Source: Mesorhizobium comanense (GTDB taxonomy: Bacteria > Pseudomonadota > Alphaproteobacteria > Rhizobiales > Rhizobiaceae). From it: a DNA stretch of 64,000 nt. The position numbers were made by a program, and so were the translations under genes. How positions within the stretch are numbered: position 1 is the stretch's first letter; every line of letters begins with the position of its first letter. Below, one piece after another: positions 9,744-18,723 of this stretch. The stretch spans positions 496,001 to 560,000 of the forward strand of contig NZ_SCNN01000001.1 of assembly GCF_005503535.1 (NCBI RefSeq), in the 5' to 3' direction. The notes beneath the pieces were generated by a model. It did no database searches. It saw only the letters and a program-made list of their open reading frames with translations, and had not been told where the DNA came from.

Positions 9744-10628
9744 ATGAAGTTTGCCTTCAATACATTCCCGTTCAGCAGCTTCCCCACACTTCTCCCAACC
9801 TATCCGCTCGAGGATGCCATCCGGTCGCTGGCGGCCATAGGCTATGACGCGCTGGAAATCGGCTGTTGTGCACCGCATGCCTGGCCGCAGCATCTGTCCC
9901 GCTCGCGCCGAAACGACATCAAGGCGATCGCCGCAGGCGAGGGAATTGCCATATCCAGCCTGCTGCCGGCCATCGGCGGCGGGTTTGGGTGCAATCCCTG
10001 CTCGATCCTGCGCGTCGAACGCCAGGCAACAGTCGAACACTATAAGGGAATCGTCGAACTTGCGTCGGATCTCGGTGCCGGCATGGTGCTTTATATCGGT
10101 GGTTGGCGGGCGGAGGGCATGTCCCGTCAAGACGGTTGGGCTCATAGCCTCGACTGCCTGCGCGCGGTCGCCGCACACGCCGCCGATCGAGATATCACCG
10201 TCGTCATCGAACCGACCACGGCCGACACGAACCTGATCGACACCGCCGCGGACGCGCGGCGCATGATGGCGGAAAGCGAAGGCGATAATGTGAGGCTGAT
10301 GTTCGACACCTGCCACGTTGCCCATGAGGGCAGGTCGGCGTCGAGTTATGTCGGCGATATGGGGCTCGACCTCGTCCATCTCCATGCCGCGGACACCGGC
10401 CGCAGGGCGATTGGTGACGGAAACATGGATTGGGACGATCTGCTTCGTTCCCTTCTCGCATCCGATTATGGTGGCTACTTCACGGTTGAGACCGGCTTCG
10501 GCGCGCGCGGCATCGATCCGCATGACGTTGCCCGCCGCAGCCTGAAGTACCTGAAAGAACGGCTGGCGATAGCCTGTGCTCAAATCACGGATGGCGACGG
10601 AAAGCGGCTGGCCATGCCCGCGGCCTAG
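9744..10628 (+). CDS. Sugar-phosphate isomerase/epimerase family TIM barrel (ketose 3-epimerase-like)
   Basis: This 294-residue xylose isomerase-like TIM barrel carries the four metal ligands of the tagatose/psicose 3-epimerase group: E156 (VVIEPT), D188 (MFDTCH), H214 in HLHAADTGRRAIGDGNMDW and E249 (TVETGF). The HxxDxxRxxxGxGxxDW motif is especially diagnostic. ATG at 9744 is preferred, with GGAG nine bases upstream; ATGs at 9726 and 9729 would add six or five residues. It lies 51 bases after frcA, in the same direction, so I infer that it epimerises the imported sugar. Hydroxypyruvate isomerase or inosose-type enzymes of the same fold are alternatives. Confidence 0.8.
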   Translation: MKFAFNTFPFSSFPTLLPTYPLEDAIRSLAAIGYDALEIGCCAPHAWPQHLSRSRRNDIKAIAAGEGIAISSLLPAIGGGFGCNPCSILRVERQATVEHYKGIVELASDLGAGMVLYIGGWRAEGMSRQDGWAHSLDCLRAVAAHAADRDITVVIEPTTADTNLIDTAADARRMMAESEGDNVRLMFDTCHVAHEGRSASSYVGDMGLDLVHLHAADTGRRAIGDGNMDWDDLLRSLLASDYGGYFTVETGFGARGIDPHDVARRSLKYLKERLAIACAQITDGDGKRLAMPAA

Positions 10629-10669
10629 CCTCTCGTTGCTTACCGTCCGGGCCTCGTGAAGCCGTAAAT

Positions 10670-11944
10670 CTACGACAGCTTTGCGATGACGGCGCGCAGC
10701 GCTTCCCCGAAACGCCTGATCTCGTCGACCGTGTTGTAATGAACCAGAGAGGCGCGGATGGCGCCGCTGTCCATCGACAGGTCCAGGCGCTTCATGAGGC
10801 GCGGCGCATACATGTGGCCGTCGCGGATGCCGATCTGCATCTCGGCCATTTCCTCGACGATTCGCTGCGGCGACAATTTTCCGATGTTGAAGCAGAAGGT
10901 CGGCACGCGCTCGTCGATGCGCGCTTCGTCCGCGACGCCATAGATGGTCGCGTCGCAACTCTTGAGCACGGCCATCATCTCGCGCGCCAGCAGGAGTTCG
11001 TAGTCGCGGATGGCGCCCATGCCGGCAACGATGTTCTCGCGTCGCGAGCGGTTGTTGGAAGGCGTGAGGTTGCGGCCGATCAGCTCCAGATACTGGACTG
11101 CGGCGTCCATGCCCGAGACGTTTTCGTAGATGAAGGTCCCCGCCTCGACCTTGTAGGGCGGCTCGTCTGGAATGAAGTCTTCGCGGAATGTCGGCAGCCG
11201 CTTGAGGGTTTCGAAGCGGCCCCAGAGGAAGCCCATATGCGGCGAGAAATTCTTATAGCCGGAACAGACGAGGTAGTCGCAGTCCCAGGCCTGCACGTCG
11301 ATCAGCCCGTGCGGCCCGTAATGCACGCAGTCAAGGAACACTTCGGCGCCGGCCGCGTGCGCGATCCCGGCCACCGCGGCGACATCGACGATCGAGCCGA
11401 TCGAATGCGCCGTCACCGTGCAGGCGACCAGGCGCGTACGGTCCGAAACCAGCGGCTTGAGGTCGTCGACATGCAGGTTGCCGTCCTCGCGCATGCGCCA
11501 CCACTGAAATTTGGCGCCGGCGGATTCCAGTGCCAGCCAGGTGGCGATGTTGGCGTCGTGGTCCATGTCGGTGATGATGATCTCGTCCCTGTCTTGCAGC
11601 ATCTGGCCGATGCCGAGGCTGACGAGGCGGATGAACGAGGTGGCGTTCATGCCGAAGCAGATTTCCGCGGGACTGTAGGCGTTGATCAGCAGCGCCACGC
11701 TTGTCCGCGCGTCAGCCACGGACTGGTCGACGGTGACGCTGCGGCCATAGCGGCCGCCGCGCTGCACATTGTGCGAAACCAGATGGTTGGTCACCGCGTC
11801 GAGCACGCTCTGCGGAATCTGGGCGCCGGCGGCGTTGTCCATGAAAATGAAATCTCCGGCGCGCTGCAGCGCCGGAAACATCGCCCGGATTTTCTCCACG
11901 GGGAACGCGGCGGCGTTCGCATTGTCGGTCTGATGCTTGTTCAC
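10670..11944 (-). CDS. Class V aminotransferase/cysteine desulfurase-like PLP enzyme
   Basis: This 424-residue fold-type I PLP protein resembles the NifS/SufS family. The Schiff-base lysine is K231 ([12 protein letters not shown]); D205 and H208 in VFLDCVHYG bind the cofactor. The conserved catalytic-cysteine loop of SufS-type desulfurases is not evident near the C-terminus, so a lyase or transaminase acting on an amino acid is as likely as sulfur transfer. It is the last gene of a leftward set after an amino acid ABC binding protein and permease (37 bases from the permease). I found no feature that identifies it as kynureninase. Confidence 0.8.
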   Translation of the reverse strand: MNKHQTDNANAAAFPVEKIRAMFPALQRAGDFIFMDNAAGAQIPQSVLDAVTNHLVSHNVQRGGRYGRSVTVDQSVADARTSVALLINAYSPAEICFGMNATSFIRLVSLGIGQMLQDRDEIIITDMDHDANIATWLALESAGAKFQWWRMREDGNLHVDDLKPLVSDRTRLVACTVTAHSIGSIVDVAAVAGIAHAAGAEVFLDCVHYGPHGLIDVQAWDCDYLVCSGYKNFSPHMGFLWGRFETLKRLPTFREDFIPDEPPYKVEAGTFIYENVSGMDAAVQYLELIGRNLTPSNNRSRRENIVAGMGAIRDYELLLAREMMAVLKSCDATIYGVADEARIDERVPTFCFNIGKLSPQRIVEEMAEMQIGIRDGHMYAPRLMKRLDLSMDSGAIRASLVHYNTVDEIRRFGEALRAVIAKLS

Positions 11945-11981
11945 GGGGATGCTCCTGCGGGAACGTGGGGATGGGTTGAAC

Positions 11982-12656
11982 TCAGCGCGTCTTCTCGGTC
12001 TGGAAGCGGCGCTCGAGCAGGCTGACCAGCCGCACCATCGGCCAGAGGAAGATGAGATAGACCAGCGCCGCGCCGATCAGCGGCGAGGGATTGGCGTAGA
12101 GCGACTGCGCGTTGGTCGCTTCCTTGAGGAGTTCCGGCAGCGCCACGGTGGAGGCGAGCGAAGTGTCCTTGAACATCGAGACGCAATTGCTGGTCATCGG
12201 CGGGATGACGACACGGATCGCCTGCGGTAGGACCACCTTGCGCAAGGTGAGCAGGAAGGGCAGGCCCAGGGCGTGCGCCGCCTCGAATTGGCCACGTGGA
12301 ATGCTTTCGATGCCGGAGCGGAACACCTCGGCCGAATAGGCCGACATGATGATTGCGAAGGCCGTTACGGCCGACGCCCAGGATGACAGGCGGATGCCCA
12401 GGAAAGGCAGCGCGTAGTAGATCAGGATCAGCACCACCAGCACCGGCAGGGCGCGGAAGATGTCGATGTAGCCGACAGCGAGCCAGCGCAGCGGCTTTGG
12501 CGCATAGAGCCGCACGAGGCTGATCGCCAGCCCCGCGGCGATGCCGATTATGATGCTGAACAGTCCGAGCAGCAGCGTGTTGAGGAAGCCGCGCAGCAGC
12601 GCCGGCAGGCTGGATGCGATGACGTCCGGATTGAAGAAAGTGTCGATCAGCGACAT
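11982..12656 (-). CDS. Polar amino acid ABC transporter permease (HisM/GlnP type)
   Basis: This 224-residue inner-membrane permease belongs to the His/Glu/Gln/Arg/opine family. The family signature is visible in the stretch from [10 protein letters not shown] to [20 protein letters not shown], and the EAA loop follows in [21 protein letters not shown] single permease gene implies a homodimer. It lies 158 bases downstream of the binding protein gene. No ATPase gene of this family occurs in the window. Confidence 0.92.
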   Translation of the reverse strand: MSLIDTFFNPDVIASSLPALLRGFLNTLLLGLFSIIIGIAAGLAISLVRLYAPKPLRWLAVGYIDIFRALPVLVVLILIYYALPFLGIRLSSWASAVTAFAIIMSAYSAEVFRSGIESIPRGQFEAAHALGLPFLLTLRKVVLPQAIRVVIPPMTSNCVSMFKDTSLASTVALPELLKEATNAQSLYANPSPLIGAALVYLIFLWPMVRLVSLLERRFQTEKTR

Positions 12657-12814
12657 CAGGGCATTCCTCAGCCGTGGCGCGTCTTGCGACGCCGGAACGA
12701 GACCCGGAACACTGAGGTCGACTTGGCCGCGCGCATGGCGGTTCCGGGAAGGTCATGCTTGAAACGGCACGTGCCGACCCTGTCAGCCGGCACGTCCGTT
12801 GTGCTGGCGGCCGC

Positions 12815-13609
12815 TCAGGCCTTGGGCAGCGGCATTTCCTTCATGGTCGAGGAATCAGCCGGCGCGTCGCTGCCGAACCACTTCTTGTGGATCGCCGCCA
12901 GCGTGCCGTCCTTCTTCATCGCCGTCAGCGCGTCGTTCAGCTTGCCGAGCAGCGGGTGGTCCTTGGTCATCATCAGCCCGTACTGTTCGCCGGTCTTGAT
13001 GCGCTGCTTGACCTTCAGATCCTTCATCTTGGTGAAGGAGTATTCCATGCCCGGAATGTCGCTGACGGCGGCGTCGACCCGGCCGGCGCTGAGGTCGAGC
13101 AGCAGGTTCTGCTGGGTGTCGTAGCCCTTGACGTCGCTGAAGCCGTCGGCCTCCTGATGAGCCTTGACCCAGGTCTCGCCCGTCGAGCCGGAGAGCACGC
13201 CGACCACCTTGCCCTTGAGATCGGCTTCCGCGTTGATCGGACTGTCGACCTTGGTGGCGATGCCCATGTCGGAATCATAATAGGGCTGGGTGAAGGACTG
13301 TGACTTCAGACGCTCCGGCGTGATGGTGATCGACGAAATGGCGACGTCGATGCGCTTCGATGTGGTGGCGGCAAACAGCGCCTGGAAGCCCAGATCGGCG
13401 ATATCGGTGGTCATGCCGATGCGCTTGGCCGCCTCATTGACGATGTCGACTTCAAAGCCCTCGAAAGTGCCGCTCTCGTTCTTGTATTCGAACGGCGGAT
13501 TGGTCGGATAGGCGCCGACATTGAGCACGTCTGCGGCATAGGCCGTGGCCGGGCCGGCGGCGATGCCGATGGCAGTGGCAAGCAGGATGAGATTACGACG
13601 GTTGATCAT
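12815..13609 (-). CDS. Polar amino acid ABC transporter substrate-binding protein
   Basis: This 264-residue periplasmic protein of solute-binding family 3 (type II fold) has a Sec signal peptide (MINRRNLILLATAIGIAAG, cleavage near AYAAD). Typical stretches are GTFEGFEVDIVNEAAKRIG and DVAISSITITPERLKSQSFT. The neighbouring PLP enzymes and aldolase suggest that the amino acid it imports is transaminated and cleaved. The 12-base palindrome CGGCACGTGCCG at 12765-12776 lies in the following gap before the permease gene. Confidence 0.92.
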   Translation of the reverse strand: MINRRNLILLATAIGIAAGPATAYAADVLNVGAYPTNPPFEYKNESGTFEGFEVDIVNEAAKRIGMTTDIADLGFQALFAATTSKRIDVAISSITITPERLKSQSFTQPYYDSDMGIATKVDSPINAEADLKGKVVGVLSGSTGETWVKAHQEADGFSDVKGYDTQQNLLLDLSAGRVDAAVSDIPGMEYSFTKMKDLKVKQRIKTGEQYGLMMTKDHPLLGKLNDALTAMKKDGTLAAIHKKWFGSDAPADSSTMKEMPLPKA

Positions 13610-13702
13610 CTCTAATGGTCCCTCTGGGGTGTTCCCTCTGGTTGTTGATCGGGCGGGGCGGACCCCGCACGGTTTCTTGCCGTCCCGCCTCCCAGCGGGG
13701 CG

Positions 13703-14902
13703 TCAATTCATGGCGGCGACCATGCGGTCGAGCGCAGTCGCTATCTGGTCGCGGTCGCGGCATACGCACATGCGCATGAACGCCGAGGAAGAGTTTCCGA
13801 AAAGATGGCCAGGGGCCAATCCGACGCGCGCCGTCTCCAGGATCCTGGCGCAGGCCTGCCGGGCGTCGCTTTCGCCCTCCAGGGCAAAGAAGGCATACAT
13901 GCCGCCGCGCGGTTTCGTCGGCAGGATGACGCCCGCGATCCTCGACAGCCGGTCATAGGCCAGATCGAGGCCGGTCCGGATCCGCTGCCTGATCTCCTCG
14001 ACCAGCGGCTCGCCCTGGCGGACAGCGGCAACAGCACCGGCCTGGATCGCTGCGGCGGTGCCGCTGTTTATGTATTGCGTCATGGCGCCAAGCTGGTCGG
14101 CAATGCCCGACGGATGCGTCAGCCAGCCGATACGCCAGCCCGTCATCGCCCAGGCCTTCGAGAAGCTGTTGACCGACAGCACCCGGTCGCCGTCCTCGGC
14201 GATCTGCAGGATCGAGGGCGCGACCTCGCCATCGAAATAGAGCCGGCCATAGACTTCGTCGGAAATGATCCAGATGCCGGTGCGCCGGCTGAAGTCGAGC
14301 AGCGCCTGCATCTCCTCGCGCGAAGCCGTCCAGCCGGTTGGGTTGGACGGCGTCGACAGGAAGATGGCGCGGGTGCGCGCGTCGCAGGTCGCGAACAGCC
14401 GGTCGAGGTCCAGATGCCAGTCGCCCTTGAAGTCGAGCGGCAACGGACGCGGCTCGCCGCCGATCAGATGGATTGCGTTGTGGATGTTGGGCCATTGCGG
14501 CGCGACATAGACGACATTGCTGCCGGTATCGACCAGCAGTTCCAAGGCAAGGTACAGCGCCTGCATGCCACCCGGCGTCACGGTGGTCCGGGTGATCGGG
14601 ATCTGGCGGCCATGGATGCGCGTCTGATACTCCGACAGCGCTTCATTCAATGGGCCGAGGCCCCGCATGTTGGGGACATAGAAAGTCTGGCCGTCGTCGA
14701 AGGCGGCCTTGGCGGCGTCGCGGATGAAGGCCGGCGTCACCATGTCGCCTTCGCCGTACCAGAGCGCGATCACGTCGCCGAGCTCCCGTGCGCGCACAGC
14801 GAGGTTGGCGATGTTTTCGGTGTGAAGGTCACGGATCTGTGCGCGCACGCCATCGAAGGCATAGCGCGCGCTGGACGATGACTGGGGCAGTATGAACGAC
14901 AA
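13703..14902 (-). CDS. Class I/II aminotransferase (aspartate aminotransferase family)
   Basis: This 399-residue PLP transaminase has N187-P188 in STPSNPTG, D215 and Y218 in ISDEVYGR, and Schiff-base K249 in SFSKAWAMTGWRIGW. No ATG fits the N-terminus. I chose the TTG at 14902 because GGAGGGG lies nine bases upstream and the upstream frame looks non-coding. It stands between the aldolase and the amino acid importer, all leftward, 93 bases ahead of the binding-protein gene. The likely role is deamination of the imported amino acid to a 2-oxo acid, which the aldolase could then cleave. Confidence 0.86.
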   Translation of the reverse strand: MSFILPQSSSSARYAFDGVRAQIRDLHTENIANLAVRARELGDVIALWYGEGDMVTPAFIRDAAKAAFDDGQTFYVPNMRGLGPLNEALSEYQTRIHGRQIPITRTTVTPGGMQALYLALELLVDTGSNVVYVAPQWPNIHNAIHLIGGEPRPLPLDFKGDWHLDLDRLFATCDARTRAIFLSTPSNPTGWTASREEMQALLDFSRRTGIWIISDEVYGRLYFDGEVAPSILQIAEDGDRVLSVNSFSKAWAMTGWRIGWLTHPSGIADQLGAMTQYINSGTAAAIQAGAVAAVRQGEPLVEEIRQRIRTGLDLAYDRLSRIAGVILPTKPRGGMYAFFALEGESDARQACARILETARVGLAPGHLFGNSSSAFMRMCVCRDRDQIATALDRMVAAMN

Positions 14903-15021
14903 GGACTGAAACCCCTCCCACCCGGAGCACCAAGACCGACTGGCCGGCAAACCCCTCCGCCTCCGCAGTCGCCCTCGACTTTGAATGCTTATCCAAAGTG
15001 CGGCGCTTTTCAAGGCGAAAG

Positions 15022-15035
15022 TTTTAAGCTTAAAA
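15022..15035. promoter_or_regulatory. Candidate operator, site A (perfect 14-base palindrome)
   Basis: TTTTAAGCTTAAAA is a perfect palindrome 120 bases upstream of the aminotransferase start and just beyond the aldolase stop. It is one of four related palindromes with a central AGCTT/GGCTT flanked by T- and A-runs in promoter regions of this window (others at 15908, 23422 and 31061). A MarR-family regulator is the natural candidate; that link is inferred. Confidence 0.5.
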
Positions 15036-15072
15036 AATGCGCCGGCCTGTCGCCGCGCCGATACGTCTTCTC

Positions 15073-15849
15073 CTAGCCGCGGCCGCCTTGAGCCAGCTCG
15101 TCGCGCGCGGCGGTACAGTTTGCTGCGGCGCCGGCCCCGAGAAACATCGTGTCGCTGGCCAGCACGAAGAAACTCGCGCCAAGCGCCGCCCATCGGCTGA
15201 CGGCCTGTGGGCTGGCGCAGAATATGCCAGCGGCCCTCCCGTGCGCGATCGTTGCGCCGATGATCGTCTGGATTGCCTCGTTGAGCCTGACGGCGCCTTG
15301 GGGTCCCACTGCACCGATGGATACGGAAAGGTCGCCGGGGCCGACGAAGATCACGTCGATGCCTTGGACTGCGGCGATTGCCTCGATATTGGCCAGGCCC
15401 TCCGCGGTCTCGACCTGGACCGCCACGACGACCCTGTCATTGGCGCCGGCAAGATATTCGGGAATGCGATAGCCATAGCCCGCCGCCCGGCCCGGTCCGA
15501 CGCCGCGCTCGCCCAGCGGCGGATAGCGTGATGCCTTGACGGCCATGGCCGCCTGGGCGGCGGTCGAGACGCGCGGCACGAGCACCCCTTGCGCGCCGCT
15601 GTCGAGCGCCGCCTGGATGGCTTCGGGCGCGTGGCCGGGAACGCGCACCATCGCCGGAACGCGATGGACGTCGGCCGCCCGCACCATGGCCTCGATCGTG
15701 TCGCGCGAAATCTGGGCGTGTTCCCAGTCGATGCAGAGGAAGTCGAGGCCGGCGAGCGCCATCACCTCGACCGCGACCGGGTGAGGAATGGCTGCGAAGG
15801 AGCCGACGAGGCTGGTCTTGCCGATGCATTTCTGACGGAATTCGCTCAT
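15073..15849 (-). CDS. HpcH/HpaI-family aldolase (2-oxo-acid aldolase/citrate-lyase beta fold)
   Basis: This 258-residue class II pyruvate-type aldolase shows the family stretches FLCIDWEHAQ, GAQGVLVPRV, QVETAEGLANIEAIA and IFVGPGDLS, which hold the metal-binding E and D residues. The ATG at 15849 has AGAGGA upstream; an in-frame codon 27 bases earlier lacks one. It leads the leftward amino-acid group and is divergent from the flavin monooxygenase. It probably cleaves a 4-hydroxy-2-oxo acid to pyruvate and an aldehyde. Confidence 0.87.
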   Translation of the reverse strand: MSEFRQKCIGKTSLVGSFAAIPHPVAVEVMALAGLDFLCIDWEHAQISRDTIEAMVRAADVHRVPAMVRVPGHAPEAIQAALDSGAQGVLVPRVSTAAQAAMAVKASRYPPLGERGVGPGRAAGYGYRIPEYLAGANDRVVVAVQVETAEGLANIEAIAAVQGIDVIFVGPGDLSVSIGAVGPQGAVRLNEAIQTIIGATIAHGRAAGIFCASPQAVSRWAALGASFFVLASDTMFLGAGAAANCTAARDELAQGGRG

Positions 15850-15907
15850 GCCGGTCCTCTTTGCGTCTGGTCGCAATTCATATCCGCAATCGGCGACGGG
15901 GCGAAGC

Positions 15908-15925
15908 TATTTCAGGCTTGAAATA
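15908..15925. promoter_or_regulatory. Candidate operator, site B (18-base palindrome)
   Basis: TATTTCAGGCTTGAAATA is an inverted repeat with one mismatched base pair. It lies between the divergent aldolase (59 bases from its start) and flavin monooxygenase (47 bases from its start), so it could control both. It resembles sites A, C and D. Confidence 0.55.
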
Positions 15926-15971
15926 TTTTTGGGCGAGCCTAGCGTGCGAGTATCCCGCCGCGAGTTCCCAA

Positions 15972-17084
15972 ATGATCAAAGCCCACCCCCTGCACGGCCC
16001 CAACAAACTGAAGCTCGGCGTCTTTTCCACCAACGCCGATGGCGGCCTTGCCATAACGGATGTGCCGGAGCGCTGGACGGCAGGTTGGCAGGATAATCTG
16101 ACAGCCGCCCAGATCGCCGATCGCGCCGGGCTGGAGTTCATGTTGCCGATCGCCCGCTGGCGCGGCTTTGGCGGCCGCAACAAGGTGCGCGAATGGTCGT
16201 TCGAGACCTTCACCTGGGCGGCGGCGCTCAGCGTGGCGACGCAGCGGATCGGCCTGTTCATGACCGTGCATGTGCCACTCGTGCATCCGCTCTACGCCGC
16301 CAAGGCGCTGGCCACGGTGGATCACATAAGCCAGGGGCGCGCCGGCCTCAACATCGTCTGCGGCTGGAACCCGAAGGAATTCGGCATGTTCGGCACGCCG
16401 CTGGTCGAAAAGGGCTACGAGCAGGCGGCCGAATGGATCGAAATCCTCGAACGGCTTTACGCGTCGAGCGAACCCCTCGACTACGAGGGCATCTATTATC
16501 GCCTGAAGGAAGCGGTCAGCCGGCCGGCCAGCCTGCAGGTCCCGCGTCCGGTGACGATGAACGCCGCCTTCGGCGGCCCGGGCCGCGATTTCGCCGCTGC
16601 CCATTGCGACTACCTGTTCACGACTTTTTCCGAGATGGGCGATGCCGGCAAGCACGTCGCCGATATCGGCGAGCGCGCCGACAAGGCTGGTCGCAAGGTC
16701 GGTGTCTACACCGTGGCACATGTCGTTTGCCGCCCGACCATGGAAGAGGCGCAGACTTACTACAAACGCTATGCCGTCGATCTGGCCGATCACGAGGCGG
16801 TCGATGCCCACATGGCCGGCAAGAAGGAATTTTCGCAGTCGCATGACGCGCATGCCTATGATCGCTATCGACAACGTTTCGCCGGTGGCGCCGGCACCTA
16901 TCCGCTGATCGGAACCCCGGAGACGATCGCCGCCGACATGGCCGCCATATCAGGGCATGGCTATCAGGGCATCGCGCTGTCCTTCGTCAACTACACGCAG
17001 GAGCTGCCCTATTTCTGCGATCATGTGCTGCCGCTGCTCAGGCAGGCGGGGCTTCGAGGTAGCGGGCCGCCTATTCCGGTATAA
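15972..17084 (+). CDS. LLM-class flavin-dependent monooxygenase (RutA/DmoA-like)
   Basis: This 370-residue luciferase-fold enzyme uses reduced FMN to oxygenate a small substrate. Recognisable stretches are KLGVFSTNADGG, RWRGFGG and GRAGLNIVCGWNPKEFGMFG. The overall pattern resembles RutA, sulfone/sulfonate and nitrilotriacetate monooxygenases more than true luciferases. The start at 15972 is the first methionine that gives the family N-terminus; the Shine-Dalgarno match is weak. It is alone on its strand here, and its 3' end overlaps the convergent RidA gene by 14 bases. No flavin reductase partner was seen. Confidence 0.85.
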   Translation: MIKAHPLHGPNKLKLGVFSTNADGGLAITDVPERWTAGWQDNLTAAQIADRAGLEFMLPIARWRGFGGRNKVREWSFETFTWAAALSVATQRIGLFMTVHVPLVHPLYAAKALATVDHISQGRAGLNIVCGWNPKEFGMFGTPLVEKGYEQAAEWIEILERLYASSEPLDYEGIYYRLKEAVSRPASLQVPRPVTMNAAFGGPGRDFAAAHCDYLFTTFSEMGDAGKHVADIGERADKAGRKVGVYTVAHVVCRPTMEEAQTYYKRYAVDLADHEAVDAHMAGKKEFSQSHDAHAYDRYRQRFAGGAGTYPLIGTPETIAADMAAISGHGYQGIALSFVNYTQELPYFCDHVLPLLRQAGLRGSGPPIPV

Positions 17085-17466
17085 CCGCGGTGGCCTGGAT
17101 CTCGATCTTGGCGCGATCCTCCACCAACGCCACCACCTGCAAGGCGGCCATGGCCGGAAAGTGCCGGCCGATCACCTCGCGATAGGCTTCGCCTATACCC
17201 TTGAGGTTACCGAGATATTCGGCCTTGTCGGTGAAGTACCAGGTCATCGATGTGATGTGCTGGGGCTTGGCGCCCGCTTCGGCAAGGATCGCCACGACGT
17301 TCTGAAGCGTCTGCCGTACCTGGCCGACGAAATCATCGGTCTCGAACTTGCATTGCCCGTTCCAGCCGACCTGGCCGCCGACGAACACCAGCCTGCCATG
17401 CGCCGCGACGCCGTTGGCGTAGCCGACCGGTTTTGCCCAGCCTTCCGGCTGCAGGATCTCGTGCAT
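17071..17466 (-). CDS. RidA/YjgF/YER057c/UK114 family protein
   Basis: This 131-residue protein belongs to the Rid family, whose members hydrolyse reactive enamines or imines or act on related intermediates. Seen stretches are VGYANGVAAHGRLVFVGGQVG, TLQNVVAILAEAG and FPAMAALQVVALVEDRAKIEI. The arginine that binds substrate carboxylates in classical RidA (C-terminal, before P-x-x-x-x-E) is not obvious. GGAGAG supports the ATG at 17466. It is the last gene of the aromatic-CoA group, where removal of the ring amino group as an enamine would make such an enzyme useful; that role is inferred. Confidence 0.87.
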   Translation of the reverse strand: MHEILQPEGWAKPVGYANGVAAHGRLVFVGGQVGWNGQCKFETDDFVGQVRQTLQNVVAILAEAGAKPQHITSMTWYFTDKAEYLGNLKGIGEAYREVIGRHFPAMAALQVVALVEDRAKIEIQATAVIPE

Positions 17467-17529
17467 GTCACTCTCCAATATCGGTCCGCAATATCCGCGT
17501 TCGAAACAGTTCAACCTTCAAGTGGCCGA

Positions 17530-18678
17530 TCAGGCCGCGCCCATCACCTGCCGTGCGATTACGACCTTCTGCACGTCCGATGCGCCCTCATAGATGCGCA
17601 GCGCGCGGATCTCGCGATACAGGCTCTCGACGATGTGCCCCTTGCGGACGCCGTCGCCGCCATGCAGCTGGACGGCCTTGTCGATGACCTCCTGCGCCTT
17701 GTCGGTGGCGAACAGCTTGGCCATCGCCGCCTCGCGCGTCACCCGCGCGGCGCCCATGTCCTTGGTCCAGGCGGCGCGGTAGACCAGCAAGGCCGCGGCA
17801 TCGACATCCAGCGCCATATCGGCGACATGGCCTTGCACCATTTGCAATTCGCTCATCGGCGCCCCGAACAGCCTGCGCTCGGCAACCCTCTTGATGCTTT
17901 CATCGAGCGCGCGCCGGGCAAAGCCGAGGGCGGCGGCACCGACCGTCGAGCGGAACACGTCGAGCACCGACATGGCGATGCGAAAACCGTCGCCGGGCTT
18001 GCCGATCAGCGCAGAGGCCGGCAGGCGCACCTTGTCGAAGGAAAGCCGCGCCAGCGGATGCGGCGCGATCACTTCAAGGCGTTCGGCAATGCCAAGTCCC
18101 GTAGCGTCCCCGGGCACGATGAAGGCGGAAAGCCCCTTGGCGCCCGGCGCCTCGCCGGTGCGGGCGAAAACGATATAGAGATCGGCGATGCCGCCATTGG
18201 AAATCCAGGTCTTCTCGCCCGTCAGAACGTAGTCGTCGCCGTCGCGCATGGCCGCCATTTCCATATTGGCGACGTCGGACCCCGAGCGCGGCTCCGAGAG
18301 CGCAAAGGCCGAGATCGCCTTGCCGGCCCGCGTCCTTGCCAGCCATTGCTGCTGCGCCGGCGTGCCGAACAGGCTGAGCGCGCCGGTACCCAGCCCCTGC
18401 ATGGCAAAGGCGAAGTCGGCGAGCCCGTCATGGCGCGCCAGCGTTTCGCGCGTGATGCACAAAGCGCGCACGTCGAGGGGGCCGGGATTGTCGGCGTCAA
18501 CGGCGGTCGGTTTCAGCCAGCCGTCGCGGCCGAGTTTCTGCACCAACTCGCGGCAGGCAGCATCGACGTCGTGGTGATCGACGGGGAGGTTTTGGGCGCA
18601 CCAGGTTTCGAGCTGGTCGGCGAGTTCGCGGTGGCGGTTCTCGAAGAAGGGCCAGTTGAGGAAGGAACGGTCAGGCAT
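17530..18678 (-). CDS. Acyl-CoA dehydrogenase
   Basis: This 382-residue FAD flavoprotein performs alpha,beta-dehydrogenation of acyl-CoA thioesters. Family stretches are [61 protein letters not shown] and [24 protein letters not shown]; the catalytic glutamate would be the E of YEGASD. ATG at 18678 has GGAGG eight bases upstream and is preferred over two earlier in-frame starts. It sits between enoyl-CoA hydratase and RidA, so it probably processes ring-derived CoA esters. Confidence 0.93.
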   Translation of the reverse strand: MPDRSFLNWPFFENRHRELADQLETWCAQNLPVDHHDVDAACRELVQKLGRDGWLKPTAVDADNPGPLDVRALCITRETLARHDGLADFAFAMQGLGTGALSLFGTPAQQQWLARTRAGKAISAFALSEPRSGSDVANMEMAAMRDGDDYVLTGEKTWISNGGIADLYIVFARTGEAPGAKGLSAFIVPGDATGLGIAERLEVIAPHPLARLSFDKVRLPASALIGKPGDGFRIAMSVLDVFRSTVGAAALGFARRALDESIKRVAERRLFGAPMSELQMVQGHVADMALDVDAAALLVYRAAWTKDMGAARVTREAAMAKLFATDKAQEVIDKAVQLHGGDGVRKGHIVESLYREIRALRIYEGASDVQKVVIARQVMGAA

Positions 18679-18723
18679 GGAGGCAACCTCCCGCATGCTG
18701 GTGCGAGCAAAAACCAACCATCC

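Noticed and set aside
10670..11944. Kynureninase as the class V PLP enzyme, which would complete a kynurenine route with the cyclase-family hydrolase
   Set aside because: The sequence around the PLP lysine and the N-terminus looks like the cysteine-desulfurase-like group, and no tryptophan dioxygenase is in the window.
12765..12776. Operator at the palindrome CGGCACGTGCCG
   Set aside because: It is a single copy between two genes of one operon and GC-rich, as expected by chance or as part of a weak hairpin with the GCCGGCACG that follows.
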